DNA of 64,000 nt from contig NC_134366.1 of assembly GCF_035582795.1 (NCBI RefSeq), forward strand, positions 107,391,756 to 107,455,755, in the 5' to 3' direction. The DNA is from Mycteria americana. Taxonomy: Eukaryota > Chordata > Aves > Ciconiiformes > Ciconiidae. The notes under the pieces were generated by a model that searched no databases, had not been told where the DNA came from, and saw only the letters and a program-made list of their open reading frames with translations. Made by a program: the position numbers and the translations under genes. How positions within the stretch are numbered: the stretch's first letter is position 1; each line of letters starts with the position of its first letter. Positions 1 to 13,100 of this stretch are shown one piece after another.

Positions 1-540
1 GCCAACACAAGCACTTTGTTACCAATAAATGTCATGGAGCTAAAAAGTCCAGCAGGCTCTGAAAGGGAATTGCAAAATTTTACTATTATGACATGGGAAT
101 ATTATGGAAATGAGAAAAAGCAGGGTGAACCAGATGCAGTGTTTACTATATATGTACTTTGGTTGAAAGGAAAGTGCAGAACAGTATCCGTTACTAATAA
201 ACCATGTCTACAATACTTAATGCATAATAATACAACATCACAAGAGCATAATATCGTAACTGTCTGCCGTAACTGAGCTATACCCAAGGTCTGATCCAAA
301 GTTCACTGAGTATCAATAAAAAGACCTTCAGTGACTTCAGTATGCTTGGGATCAGTTAGTACAGAACTAAGGGAATGGCTTATGCTGCTCCTGCCCCTAA
401 TAGCTTATCTAATTAACATTTGGTTGCAAAGACCTCTTAGAGGCGGGTGCAGCAGCCCAGTGATAACCAAAATGCCGCATGCTGTGGAAATGCCAGTCTG
501 GGTTTACTCAGACCCTGACACAACCCTGTGTTACTGCTGA
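1..540 (+). pseudogene. Unrecognised broken coding-like remnant, glycoprotein-like
   Basis: Frame 1 is open from the window edge to a TGA at 274-276, giving about 91 residues. It contains several Asn-X-Ser/Thr sequons (for example NFT and NNTT) and three cysteines, as expected of a secreted or membrane ectodomain. The same frame has further stops near 292 and 310, then reopens from about 313 to 540 and includes a hydrophobic stretch (about 376-423) that could be a membrane anchor. No ATG with context or splice acceptor could be fixed. I do not recognise the protein. A decayed retroviral envelope is one possibility and the last exon of a host gene another; chance is not excluded. An AATAAA at about 315 is compatible with a 3' end but is not evidence on its own. 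Confidence 0.25.
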
Positions 541-3500
541 GAGAGTAAAAAGCAGTTAGCTCTTAGCTACTACTGAAATACCTGCGAACCAATTGTCACA
601 ATCTCTGCGCACGTTCAAATGAATTCTTCCCCGTGCCCTCACATGTCTTTGTAAGGACACACATAAACTCCGAGAGGAAGCCAGCACTTGAGCTCCTACT
701 TGGCTAATACCCAACTCCTAGGAAACACACTGGGGCCCAGGCTCAAGCACTGGGCAATGTGCAGAGCGTGACAGCGAAGTTCAAGCTCCTACATGATCTC
801 TTGTTACTGGCATTTTTGGAGTATGAATGGACTGCAGATGAAGTGGGACATGTGTCATTCAACCCAAATTCCTTACCATATAACCCATAATACCTTGCAG
901 CACCATCATGAGACCAGTATTAGGCAGGCAAGTCTGCTTTAGGGTGACCAAAGTCCTGAAAGAAACACGGAAATATACCATTTCATCTTAGTCTGTTCCA
1001 AGTTCTTTCACAACAATAGAAACTCATTCAAAAATTAGGGGAAAAAGCATTGCATAGATATACACTAAATATTCAAGATGAAGCATTGGAAGGACTTTCC
1101 TTCCAGAAGTTACTACTGTCACACCTACAGTAGTTAATGAAACAATGCCACAGTACAGGCTTGAGCACTGGCCTGAGGTGATCCGTACTGTTTGTTACAT
1201 ACTCCTTGCACATTTTTGGCCGCTGCCAAGTAGCTTTCTACCAGGTAATGCCTGGACACTGAGGGACAGAAGTGCAAGGGGACGGTTCTCCTAAGGTGGT
1301 GCAGACAAAGCCACTCTGGGGAGGGGAGAAGGAGTCATCTGGAGACAAAGCGTGCTGTGTCATTTGACCTCATGTGACCGATGAATGGTCCTGGTCCTTG
1401 GCCCTGTTTTAAAACATGTAGCCTGGAAGTATACCAGAGTTATCAAAGAAAAATCTGTAAGAATATGTTAGTTGGTATTAATCTTCAAGAAATGAACTTT
1501 ATGCTGCAGTTGTCAATGTAACAGAGACTGTGTAATGATTAATAGTATAGTTAGAGAAAACACATTGTACTTTCTTGCTTGCCTGCCTTAGATTTATTCT
1601 ACTCCTATGCTATGCAGATACATCTTAGAGAAATGAGAATTGTGTAAAACTAGTGGCAAATGAGAGCTCAGCAATGCTGTCAGAAAGTTCTCACCACCAC
1701 ACAGACATGCACCTTCCCATTGCCTCCAGAAAAGGTTATTACGTTTACTGTCATATTATATGGAATGAAAAGCAAGATGCGGCACATTTAAATGTTCATA
1801 TAGGATATTCTTGGGCAGGAAATGCATAAGGTCTGGCTATACTTTTAAAGACAAAAGGATGCTTTAAAAGGGCTGTGACTAAGAAAGTCTTGAAAGCATG
1901 TGGAAATACATGTGCCATTTAACTGGCATCTTTTCAGAGATTAGATTCAATCTTGTCCTAAATGAGACATTCAGTGTTAGACTGAAGTCTACATCAATAC
2001 ATAAGACTGTGGATTTGCATATAACTTAAGGTTAAAAAAAAAAAGGTATTCTTTTTCTTTAAGGATCTTTGAAATTTCCCGTTTGCCATCACTAGAAGAA
2101 TGAAGCAGTGAAAGAATGGCTACATTTGTTCCTTGAAATGTTTTAACGGTTGTTTTAGCAGTTTCATTACACTAGCTGCCCTGTTTTCTTTTTAATCATT
2201 TAGTATGGAGACAAAATATTCTCTATATTCATTAAAAAATTCTAATGTCTGTAAACGCTAGCAGGGATCTCATTTCTTAAGCTGTGAGTTCAGCATGCTG
2301 TGAGTTTTAATAAAGCCATTATAACTGGCTACTCAGTTCTCTCAAGTGTATAATTTTTTTCTTTTAAAATGTTAATAGCAACATTTTTATTGTGGAGATT
2401 CTCCTTCTTTAAAGTACTAATATTATTGTCTATAAATCTGAAATTTTTTGTGCTATTTTTCATACCACAGCAGTTATGGAGACTGAAAGGCGCATGGCCT
2501 GCAAAAGAGGCAATCTTATCTGGAAGACTCAGGACTTGGTGTCTAACATAATGATGCAGCAACATGGGCTATCAGTTTAAGGACATCCACCCATTGAACA
2601 TTACTTGCTGATGTTCGTTAGGTAACTAACATACCTAACTCTTGGCTAGAAAAAATTGGTAAGATCCACCTAGTGCATTTTCTTTCCTTGAAGAGAGATG
2701 GGTATCTAAGATCAGGATGCTCAAAAGCTTGCACTCTAACCGGGAGTCACTTCATCTAGCTAGCAGGAAACACAGAAGTCTCTCAAGTAGCACCATGCTT
2801 AGCATTTAGCCACCTAATGCAGGACTGCAGGTATTTAGGGTTTCATTCACCTGAAACATTTTAATCTTAATTGCCTAAGCCCTTTCTATAACAAACAAAA
2901 AAGTGTACAACAGCCTTTTATTTCAGAGGGCTGTAAAAGGAGGGTGTTGCACATTCTCTTTTATTCAAAACCTGGGGGAACACCATGAATTTTATAGTCT
3001 GCATGAGAGAGCTAGAAGACCAGAGTCCAGTGCCCTGCTCTGGCTGACAGCGTGTAACTCATCTTTTCCACAAAGAGAACGTTCTCCTTGGCCCAGCAGG
3101 TATGTAATAGTTCTGCACAAAGTTAAACAGTGAGAAAGATAGACAAAAGGGAGCAAGAATGTCCCATCCCAGAGCAGTCTGTAGGAAGGCTGCACAGCTA
3201 CACTGTGTGTGAGAGCACGTGGAGGACCCTGACCCCCAGAGCGGTGTTCCAGCTACCAGCGCAGATCTGCGTTGCTCCATTTTTGTCCAGAGATGTAAGA
3301 TCTGTTTTCTAAAAGCAATGTATGTAGAGAACACTAGACTGATTTTGAGTTACTTTTATGTCCAGCTGTTTAGTCCTCTACATAGGTGTCTGACAACACC
3401 CCGCTGTAACACCATCTGCTCTGATCCCAACTCTGAAGCTTTCCAATCCCTCTGGCTACCGGAAGCCATACCAGTCCTTACCACTCCGCTCTCCAACCTC

Positions 3501-6172
3501 CATACCCTGTTTTGCAGCTGCATGCTACCACTTCAACATTTCTAAGCCCCAAGGGTCCTTTATTCTTCTTTACTGCATACCCCTACCTTCTTAGCCTCCT
3601 CTTCCATTTTACACAGCCTTCTGGCCAAAACTCTAGTTTCTTTATCCTTTCTGCCTTCCTCCTTTGTGCCAGCAACCCTGTCCTCTTCATCTCTCAAGCC
3701 TTCTGCCCCATGGCCTCACTCAGAAGTCTGGTGTTAGGATGGACTCAGCTGCTCCACAGGGTTTTGCTGATATTTGCGGGGAACAGCAGCTACTGTACTT
3801 GAGAGGGGAAATTACAGATCCAGGAACGACTTGCTGAAAGGTAAGAAATCATCATGCATCAACTGCTCCATGACAGCGACCCTAGTTCACATTATTTTCT
3901 CATAGTAAACAGGAGATGGTTTGCTTCTTCGTAAAAGCGTATCACATTTACCCTGGGGTAGGAACGTGCCCCTGGGCAGTTACCATGATAATTTTTCTTC
4001 ATGCGTCCACGCAGCTTGCTTTATTGTCAAGCCAAATTGTCATGCACCACATGACTGGTAAACTGGTAATATCAGGTACCACACTTGGTCTTAGCACCCC
4101 GCTTCGTCTCCTCTGCCCATTACCAGGGATGGGGTTGAAATGAGAAACTAGAACAATTTGCAGAAACTAAAACAATTTTCTGGTCCAACAAACAGAAGAA
4201 TGATGTGGATTACCACTAAGGAGCAACATGGAAAAGAAATGGCTTAACAGCATGTGAAATGGTTTGCAGGATTGATCTAAATTACCAGTGTAGCTGTACA
4301 CTTAAGTGTAATTCTGGTCCTAATTACCAGCCAAGCCCTGAAAACCTAGATTCTTGACTTAGGCAGCTGAAATGGCGGTCAGTAACAACTTGTGCACCTA
4401 TGCAATAAAATTTCCTGTATTTAAATTCTGACTTTCATGATAACTAGAAAGAAAAAACCCCAAACCCAGAAATGTTTATGAAAGTCCTCTTTCTGATGAA
4501 ATCCATTAGAGAACAATTCATTCTAACGTTATATTCTGGCACCAACTATTGATACTGATCCAGAATAGAAATATGAGGTTTTTTATTTTCTTTACTAGTT
4601 CTTGCCTGCTTAACAGGATTTCATTTAGGAAGTATGTGAAAAGGCCACTATTATTGTGGAGCAATTGGCTACAGTCAAAATTTGACCTCAGATATCAATA
4701 ACCTTTTCACACTTGTTATTGATTTTGGACTACGTTCTCATTTGTTAAGACGGATAGTATCTTAGTCTGTAAGCAGTAGCTGCAAAATATGTACGACTTG
4801 CATAAGGCTAGGGGTACTTAATTATCCCCATGAATATAGAATACGTTTGTTTTGTTATGTCTCAGTTCACAGAAAGTACTATATATATCTATATTTTCAG
4901 AATAAATAGCTTGTTTTAGGCAGGATGAGAAAGAGATTTTTTGTACAATGTCATATGTGTCAGTCCACAGAAAATTTCATAACTGTTTACCTCCACTGAA
5001 AGCAGAGACGACTGATATTCCATATATACAGTGGAAAAAAGGCATACCAATCTAAGTAGAATGACACACAAATATCAGTTTCTGAAATATGAAGATGGAA
5101 ACAGCTAAAGAAAATTGCATCTCATATGACCTAGAACCCTCAGAAGCCTATATAACTTTCTTAAAGTATGTGCACAAACTGACTTCAGATTTATTCTACT
5201 TTTGTAAGTCACAGAAGCCACAAAATCCAGATGTTTTTGCTTTCTTTGATCTAAAATGGTAAAACTCATGCAATGATGACTCATGCATAAGCACGGTAAT
5301 TTTTCAGACTCAGCATTGAGGATTCAGAAGCATCCAACCAATATAAAAGTTAGATTTCCAGTGTAGCTGCAACACTGTCAAGTATAAAGTAGGCAAACAA
5401 AGGCAAACACATTTTGTATGTGCGGTAATTAAAATGAGAGTCTGAATCTTCTGAGGCCTTGGAACAAGGGCAGCCATTACAGGATATATACTGCTTACTT
5501 GAACGGTGAGATGCAGAAATTCCAGGTGTAGTTCACAGACAGAAGGCAACCAGTGGCTTCCCGGATGATCTGTTGAGGAACAGTGGTGGGCTTGGTGTGC
5601 AGCCAGATCCTCGAGGGGTCTGGCACTTGCTGGCTTGCTTCCTCATACTGCTGAGGATTTACCGAGCAACCTCTGCTCCAGCTCTGCCCAGCTGCCAGTC
5701 ACGTCCACGCAGTCCTGGCATAAGGTTCGCTCTTGAATTTGTCACAAAGTCACAAACAGCTCGTCATCCACTACTGAGCCCTTCCATCATAGAAGAATAG
5801 AAATAGTCTATCTAAAGTTTAATTCTGCTGGAAACTGACTGATCCTACCAAAGGCTTTTGCAAGCTTTTTACCCTAAGTTTTCTAAGATTTTTCAAAATG
5901 TTTATTACAACAAACAGTAAACCTTTCAACTGAACTTCAGTTGGTAGACTTTGAAATATTCTTTATTTCACCTTAAAATACATTATGTGCTCTGCAGCTA
6001 TCAGAGGTTGGATTATACAGAGTGCCTGTATTTCCATTCATAGGCACAAGGCAACATCAAACTCCCACGAACTCAGAAGTCATCAGGTTTCATGACAGCA
6101 TATGATTTAGCTCTCAGCTTCCTAAAATTTTCTGATTGCCCCCTTCTAGGGGGGACAGGGATGCTTGCTGGT
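541..6172. other. Intergenic stretch, no gene recognised
   Basis: This stretch shows no long open frame, splice-bounded exon or recognisable repeat. It is mostly AT-rich unique-looking sequence. A pyrimidine-rich patch lies at about 3370-3740 and produces chance open frames. Very old repeat remnants cannot be excluded by eye. Confidence 0.6.
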
Positions 6173-7107
6173 TGTGGTGGGTTGACCTTGGCGGGCTGCC
6201 AGATGCCCAGCCAGCCGCTCTCCCCCTCCCCTTCCTCAACAAGATGGGGGAAAAAACAGGTTGAAACAGCTCGTGGGTTGAGATAAGGACAGGGAGATCA
6301 CTTACCAGTTATCATCACAGGCAAAATAGACAACTGGGGGAAGATTAATTTAATGTATTGGCAATTAAAATAGATTTGTATGGTGAAAAACAAAGACAAA
6401 AGCTAAAATGCCTTCCTCCCACCCCTCGTTCTTCCAAAGGTCAACTTTGCTGCTTCATCCCCAACTCCCCTACCTCCCCCCCAACCCTGAGCGGCACAGG
6501 GGGATGGGAATGGGGGCTGCGGTCAGTCCATGACAGCTCCTCTCTGCCGCTCCTTCCTCCTCACGCTGTTCCCCTGCTCCAGCCTGGGGTCCCTCCCATG
6601 GGCTGTAGTCCTTCAGGATACACCTGCTCCGGTGTGGGCTCTCTGTGGGCTGCAGTTGCTTCAGGAAACATCCACCTGCTGCGGCATGGGGTCCTCCAGG
6701 GGCTGCAGGGTGGATATCTGCTCCAGCATGGTCCTCTCCACAGGCTGCAGGGAAACACCTCCTCCACCATGGTCTTCTCCAGGGGCTGCAGGTGAGTCTC
6801 TGCTCAGGCACCTGGAGCACCTCCTCCCCTCCTTCAGCTCTCCCCTCAGGGCTCGCAGGGCTGTTTCTCTCACATTTTTCCTCACTCCTCACTGCCAGGC
6901 AGCATTTTGCCCTTTCTTACACAGGCTTTCCCCAGGGCACCACCATCCTGGCTGAGGGGCTCAGCCCTGCCCTGCGGTGGGGCCGTTGGAGCCGGCTGGA
7001 ACCGGCTGGGACCGGCTGCGTCCGGCACGGGGCAGCCCTGGCCTCTCCTCACAGAGGCCGCTCCTGCAGCCCCCCCTGCCAGCACCTGGGCACCTGCACC
7101 CCATACA
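6173..7107 (-). mobile_element. Solo LTR of an endogenous retrovirus, minus orientation
   Basis: This GC-rich 935 bp block begins TGTGGTGGG and ends CCCATACA, so both strands have TG...CA ends as LTRs do. Its text matches a long terminal repeat family that I recall as widespread in bird genomes. Read on the minus strand it starts TGTATGGGG and ends CCACCACA. The position where I recall a polyadenylation signal on that strand carries a one-base variant (AATACA, about 6355-6360). No gag, pol or env sequence flanks it, so it is most likely a solo LTR left by recombination. I saw no matching target-site duplication next to the proposed ends (CTGGT before, AGTTT after), which suggests age or slightly wrong ends. 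The exact family and ERV class are not assigned. Confidence 0.7.
6574..6792 (-). repeat. Internal tandem repeat of the LTR, five degenerate units
   Basis: About five imperfect units of 40-50 bp follow one another inside the LTR. Each begins with a CTGCTCC-like word and contains GGGCTGCAG or a variant. Related LTR copies that I recall carry the same block with different unit counts, so it is likely a variable U3 repeat. It creates several overlapping long open frames on both strands that I regard as non-coding. Confidence 0.7.
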
Positions 7108-10100
7108 AGTTTTCAATTTCTTTCCAATTCTCTGGTCTTGCTGTATTTTTAACTTGCACATTATAGCCCAAGTATCCTACAATTGATAAGTAAAACTCAA
7201 AATTACCTGAAGCTGATAAGCAAAATTCAAGATAATTAAGATACCTTAGTATAGGTATTAAATAACTTATGCAGCTCCTATATAAGAGCCTAGTAAAGTT
7301 CAGATCTGCTCAGAAAACTCAAACCTCAAAAGCTTTTGCAGGAGCTGGTACCAGAGAAATGTTTACATTTGTGTCATAGCCTGGCACACGTCTGAGAAGA
7401 GAGTTAATATGCGGGGAAAAAGATGGAGCGTCCTGCACATCTGCAGGATTTTGTCATCCCATAGGTATTTTGTCAAAACCAAGATTAGATCTTTTTGTCT
7501 GTGTGGTAATGTACTACCTGAAAAAGTAAGCACAGGTTAAATAAGCACAGCCAGATATGATACTGCCATCATGAAGGGAGAGCTGCTAAACTACAGTGAC
7601 GATTGCAGGCAGTGCTCTGCTAAAACCCTGAAATGCCAAAATACCCCAAAAGCGGTAAAAACAAGAGATCAATTTCTGCTTGAAATGTTTTTACGTCGCT
7701 TTTCAAGCACTAGAATGAAAGGCCGTGCTTCTCTCCCAAAGGGTCATGATAAGATTAATAAATAGACTTCAGTGTTTGAGCCCAACAACTGAAAAAGTTC
7801 AAGGGCAGAGAGACGGAAAGTTAAAGAAAGGAACCGGTGATGCAGGATGATACTATACAGGCACATGGCAAAATAAATGTTTACGTAGGGCATGTGTGGC
7901 TGGTTTTCTGTCATCTAGGACCCATACGAACAGATCTTTTGAGACTATGTCTACTTATTTTTTGCAATCTGACTAATTATGAGTACATCACATAGGCATT
8001 TTCATAATTAGCATCTGACAATATTAGCCATAGTCATTAGTGAGGTGTTGCGTTGGACTGTGAAACCTTTTGCTTCAAGTGAAAGGGAACTTCCACTTCA
8101 GATACACTTTTCATGGTGACTGATAAATGCTAGTTCCCTAGACAGTGTTCATTTCTGCCAGGGCTGAGCCTGTGAGATCTTCTTGGGGCCGGCGCTCAGG
8201 GTGAGGGGTGTTGGAATAGTTCAAATTCAAAGGATGATTTGGCCACAGCTGCCACGTGTTCGCACTTCCATCAGCAGGGCTTTGGTTTCAATGGGAATAT
8301 GATGATCAGACCTAATAGAAAAACTGTTTAAAAGATAAATCGATACAACTATGCTATGCAATTCTACATTATAAGATGATCGATAAAGGTGCAGGAGTTA
8401 ACAGTGTTCTGTAAACACATAGCAGTACACCTTCCCTTTCCTACTATTGCCTTAGAAACAGAGACCAAAGCTCAGAAGTTATGCCATTTGCTTTCTGTGG
8501 GTTCATACACTGTGTTACTAATAAATACTCAATAAGTAAAGCAAATGTTCAGACTGATATAATTTAAGATGTAACATTTGTTTGTAAACACCAGTAGGTT
8601 AGCCTTCTCTTCTCTTCACTTCTCCTCCACACCTCCCCAGCACTTCAGTTCAGCTGGGGAACAACAGCAACACACCGGAGCCACAGCTCTTCACCCGGCA
8701 TTGGATTTTCATCATCTTCCTCCTGGAAGCACAGCTCCCTGCAGAGCAGAACACAGCAAACCTCCCTAGAGAGAAATGACACCTTTCAGGCACAGAAAAC
8801 ACAGCCATTTACTCTCTTTTGAGTGCATCTACCTTGTTACGTGAGTTTGGATCAGTAGTGCAGCCCTGGTGTGCATTTCCTAGTCCTCCTTAATGATCAT
8901 GCTTTGATTCACATTACGGAGGGGTCCCTGAACACGTGAATTTGATTCCTTTTGGATGAAACTAAACTGGAAGGTGCAGTCCAGGTGCCAATAGGTGTGC
9001 AGCTCACCGGATCAACTTCAACCTGGCTGAAGGAAGACATTGTCAAATGTGTACTGCAAGGATGGAAGGTCCTCAGAACCAGCTGCTTTACAGATCTGCT
9101 CTCGCTGGTCTTCGGTACCTGCTAATGCGAACATAGCCTTTGTGGTGACCTGCCTTGACCTCAACAATTCATCACCAAGTTTTCATCTCTCCAGCGACAG
9201 ATGTGGCTTTGAGAAATTGTGGGCGCTGCCACGTGCTTTGTGAAGTGAGCAGGTACGTTGTGCACTGTTATTTCATGGCACGTCTCCCATCAACCAAGGA
9301 ATATTTTGGTGATCTGAGGGGACAAAAGAGTGGCTGGATGATCAGCATCTCTTCCTCCTCCATGTGCAATGCTATGTTGAAATGTTGAACAGCATAGGAG
9401 TAGGTTTTATGGCATTTTAAGGGGTTCTGCCAGTGTTTGAGGTTGGACAAAACAAATCATATGTGGAAAATGCCAGGGGCTGGAAGTTGGTAACTTGCCC
9501 TTTTCTGTTTTTTATAAAGCCAACAAAAGGGATCCTGACTTTTTGACTCAAGGCCAATCCTGGTGCCAAATGGTAAATCATGGAGAAACCACAGTTCCTT
9601 AAATACTGCTGCAAGATATTTTATAATGGAAAAATGCTGGTTATCTTAAATAAAGGTCTCGCCACTTCTTGCCTTACCATGCAGAGTTTAAAATAATACA
9701 ACAGAGCTTGCTGATTCACTTCAAAAGAAAATGCTGCTGTGCTGAAAACATAATTGGAACATTACTACCCAGAATAAATTAGTATACCAAAGTTAGGAGC
9801 AATTGAAAAGTGGTGGGAAGATACTGTAATAGAAGTTGCATTTCTCTCCCAGTTAGAACTGTATTTGTCACAGCTTTTATTTTAAAGGGATGAATGAAGC
9901 AGACCCTAAGCACTGGATTTTTCAGAAGAGTTTGGCGAGTCATCGACAGTTAGAGGTCAAACTAGCTTGCCAGGTTTTTCAGAGTGCCCAGATCTGGAAA
10001 CTGCTGGACACTGGACTCTTTGGACCATGAGGGTCCACTAGCTTTCTGAGCATTTGGAAGTGTTAGTAAAATATTGCCAAACATATCCTAGTCTGAGGAC

Positions 10101-13100
10101 TTACCTAAACTTCCAGATGTCATTCCTAAATTTCCTTGTACCTACTCTTCTAAGATCAGCTTTTGTGAAGTAGTTTGTGTATTAGTACTCACAATGTGTA
10201 CAATAGTTGCTTGTACCAACAGTAGTTAGTAGATCCAGATCGGGATCTAGCTGGGACATTGATGGGGGCAGCACTGTATCTCCAAATGCAGCAGGTTTTT
10301 TTCTAGATGAGACTGGCCTTTTGTATCTTACGAGTCATCAAATTTATAAGTATGTCTTAGACCCTACACATAACAAGTGCCTATTTTTATATCTTCATAT
10401 TACATTTCTCTTAATTTCATATTAAATTTCCTTGTCTAATTACATTTTTTGTAATATTAAAAAGATTATCTATTCCCTAACAAAGCTCTTACTCCACCTC
10501 ATTAGTCAGATAGTTCAAACTGATAATTAGACATTTGAAATGGCAACATCATGCTATTGTAGTGCTGGATTATTTTATTTCTCTCCCCTAGTGGAAAAAT
10601 GCCTCTTCAACATTAGTAATTTATGTTCATTTGTATAGCCATAAAAATAAGAACTTTTTGAACCAAAAATAAAAATTAGTTTATTAAAAATTTATCTCAG
10701 TTCTAATCCTTTCTTGTGAAGACATCTCACACATCACTCCTCCCAGATATTGTAAATTAACAGGAGACTTTTTCTGTTCCTCTCACAATAGTCTTCAGAA
10801 CAATGGAAGCAAATCAGCTGTATTGTTCTCTTCTTATTAGACATCCAAGTGCATATGATAGAATTAGATGGGATCGTTAGTTATGTCTCATAAGTATTTG
10901 TTAGCTGCTTTTCAACTCAGCGTCTAAATACTTAAGGGAAACAGAGATGTTTTTTCAAGTGGGTAGTTGTATCATCTTTTTGAAAAATGTAAAGTTAAGT
11001 CCACATAAATGTTGGTTGGGGGGAGATTCTGAAAACTGAAACCTTTTTTTCTTAAAATAATGTATAAGAAAACTGCTACCAACACAGTGATATTTTAGAA
11101 GAGCGTTTATTGCCTACAGGAGTCAGTCAGCAAATAACAAACATGTACAGCAATAGTTTTCTAATAAAATACATGCTCACGTGCACTTGTGGTGTTCATC
11201 ATCACTATGACTACAGTGTTCCACACAGTTCAGCGTCTTTCATTTCAATCATAAACTGAAATAAATCAGGGATGTGACAAATCCATTTCTCTCCTCTTCT
11301 GTCAGAACCGGCAGCTCTGGTAAGTACCAGCTGCGGTACTTCTTGCCGTACGAGCCTTGTCATGGCCAGTGTCTCAGCCAAGTGGGGAGGTCTGTCAAGA
11401 TACCCATCAAGGAGCTTTCAGACTCTTCCCAACTCCAAAAACGAAGGCCGGTGTAGTAGATGAGGTTTCCTTTTCCTTCCTGGCCCACCATTTGCCTTGC
11501 AGGGAGGGTTTTCAGAAAGGCATGGAGGATGTGGCTTTGACAGCTCTGGCTACTGCAGGTTCCTAGAAGGCAAATAGAAGTTGGATTCTGATCCTACCTA
11601 GAGGTGTGTATTGAAAGGAGGACACCAAATGCACCTCCGAGACATACTCATTGATTTGTCCTTTTTGGCTCTCTTGGTAGCAAGCCTGTCCTCTTCACAT
11701 TCATGAGTGAGCAGCACAACTGCAACATATGGGTATTGGCCTGGAAGAGGAAGTGGAGACTGCGATAAAAAAAGGGAAAACGTCCTGGTGGGGTGGGAGC
11801 CTCATGTATGATGAGGCTATGAAAGAGTGCATATGCACTCTGGAGGTCAAATTAAAAGCTCCTTGTTTCTTGGTGTGAGAACAGCTTAAACATTTTCTCC
11901 TCAGTTACACTGACCATATTTGGCTCTGAGCTCATCCCAGCAGCAGTTATGCCGGAGGATCTGTGATATTGTACAGCATAAGGAGACTTTAACAGCCCTT
12001 CCACCACTTGTTCCCAGGGGTAGATTCTTGCTAAAAGTGGGTATAACATGAAAAGACGGTATGTATAGGAAGCTATTTCAAGCAATAGCTTCCTTATCCA
12101 CAGCGGTGCAAGCTGGGTGTATATCTGGGGGTACTGGAACCAATACATCTAATACATCTATATGGAAAACATACTTTCCTGCATACTGAAATGTATTTCA
12201 AAGTAATGTACGTAAGTAATATAGATGTTGCACATTTCAAACACCTCAAGTGACAGAGATAAAAATAGAATTAAAAAACTGTGATATATCCTCTTGCTTG
12301 GTTTAAAACATTATGCTGAATAAACAGAAGCATTTCTTATCCCAAGAACAGAGCCTTAAAAGCAGATTACATGCTACCATCATTACTACAAATTCATTTA
12401 AACATTCTTTCAAAAATGAGTTATCTCAGTGATAGTGGTCACGAATCAATGAAAGATTAAAAAAATGCTCCATAAAATTCAACTCCACTAATAAAAGCAA
12501 GTTTTTTCTCGTTTCCCCTCAGCCTTCATGTGAAAGTTCATTGTGTGCAGATTGAAATTCAGAACACGGTTCAGAACCAGTTCTCTTTCCTTCAGTAACA
12601 ATCCTATTGTCAAGCTCCACACGACATTCAGAATCATGTTGTGCTATTCCAGAAGGAATATAAATATACAGAGCTGTGTCAACAATAAGTCCACTACATA
12701 TTATGCTACTAGGCATAGAAACTGCTTTAGTAAAATATGTCTTTTTAGAGCAATCTGCAGGTTTTGTGGCTCTGATGCAATTCCATTTCTCCCTTTGTAC
12801 AAGCAAGGAGTGTAGCAAGTTCAGGGTCTTGTGAAGTAAAACTCCTTTCATCATCTCAAGCATCAATAGCATGCGTGACCTGATGAAGAACAAAGGGATT
12901 CATGATATTCTGAAAGTTAACTATGACTCACGTCGGTATCCACAACATCATGTCTTTCAGGGAAGGAGGAAATAATCAAATATAAATAACATTTCATTGC
13001 ATCTCTTGGGGCTGCACGATAGTCACATAATTTCTCTCTATGTAAGATGTAGTGCATCTCACATAATAGTTTTAGCCAGTGATTGATGTATTTCAGCCAA

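Noticed and set aside
315..320. AATAAA as the polyadenylation signal of an upstream host gene
   Set aside because: One hexamer in AT-rich DNA without a supported last exon is not enough; the upstream neighbour expected from human (MSANTD3) was not recognised.
6358..7166. Overlapping frames of 140-173 codons on both strands
   Set aside because: They lie inside the LTR and arise from its internal tandem repeats.
12519..12893. 124-codon minus-strand frame
   Set aside because: It lacks a recognisable domain or splice-supported ends, and its length is within chance expectation for this window.
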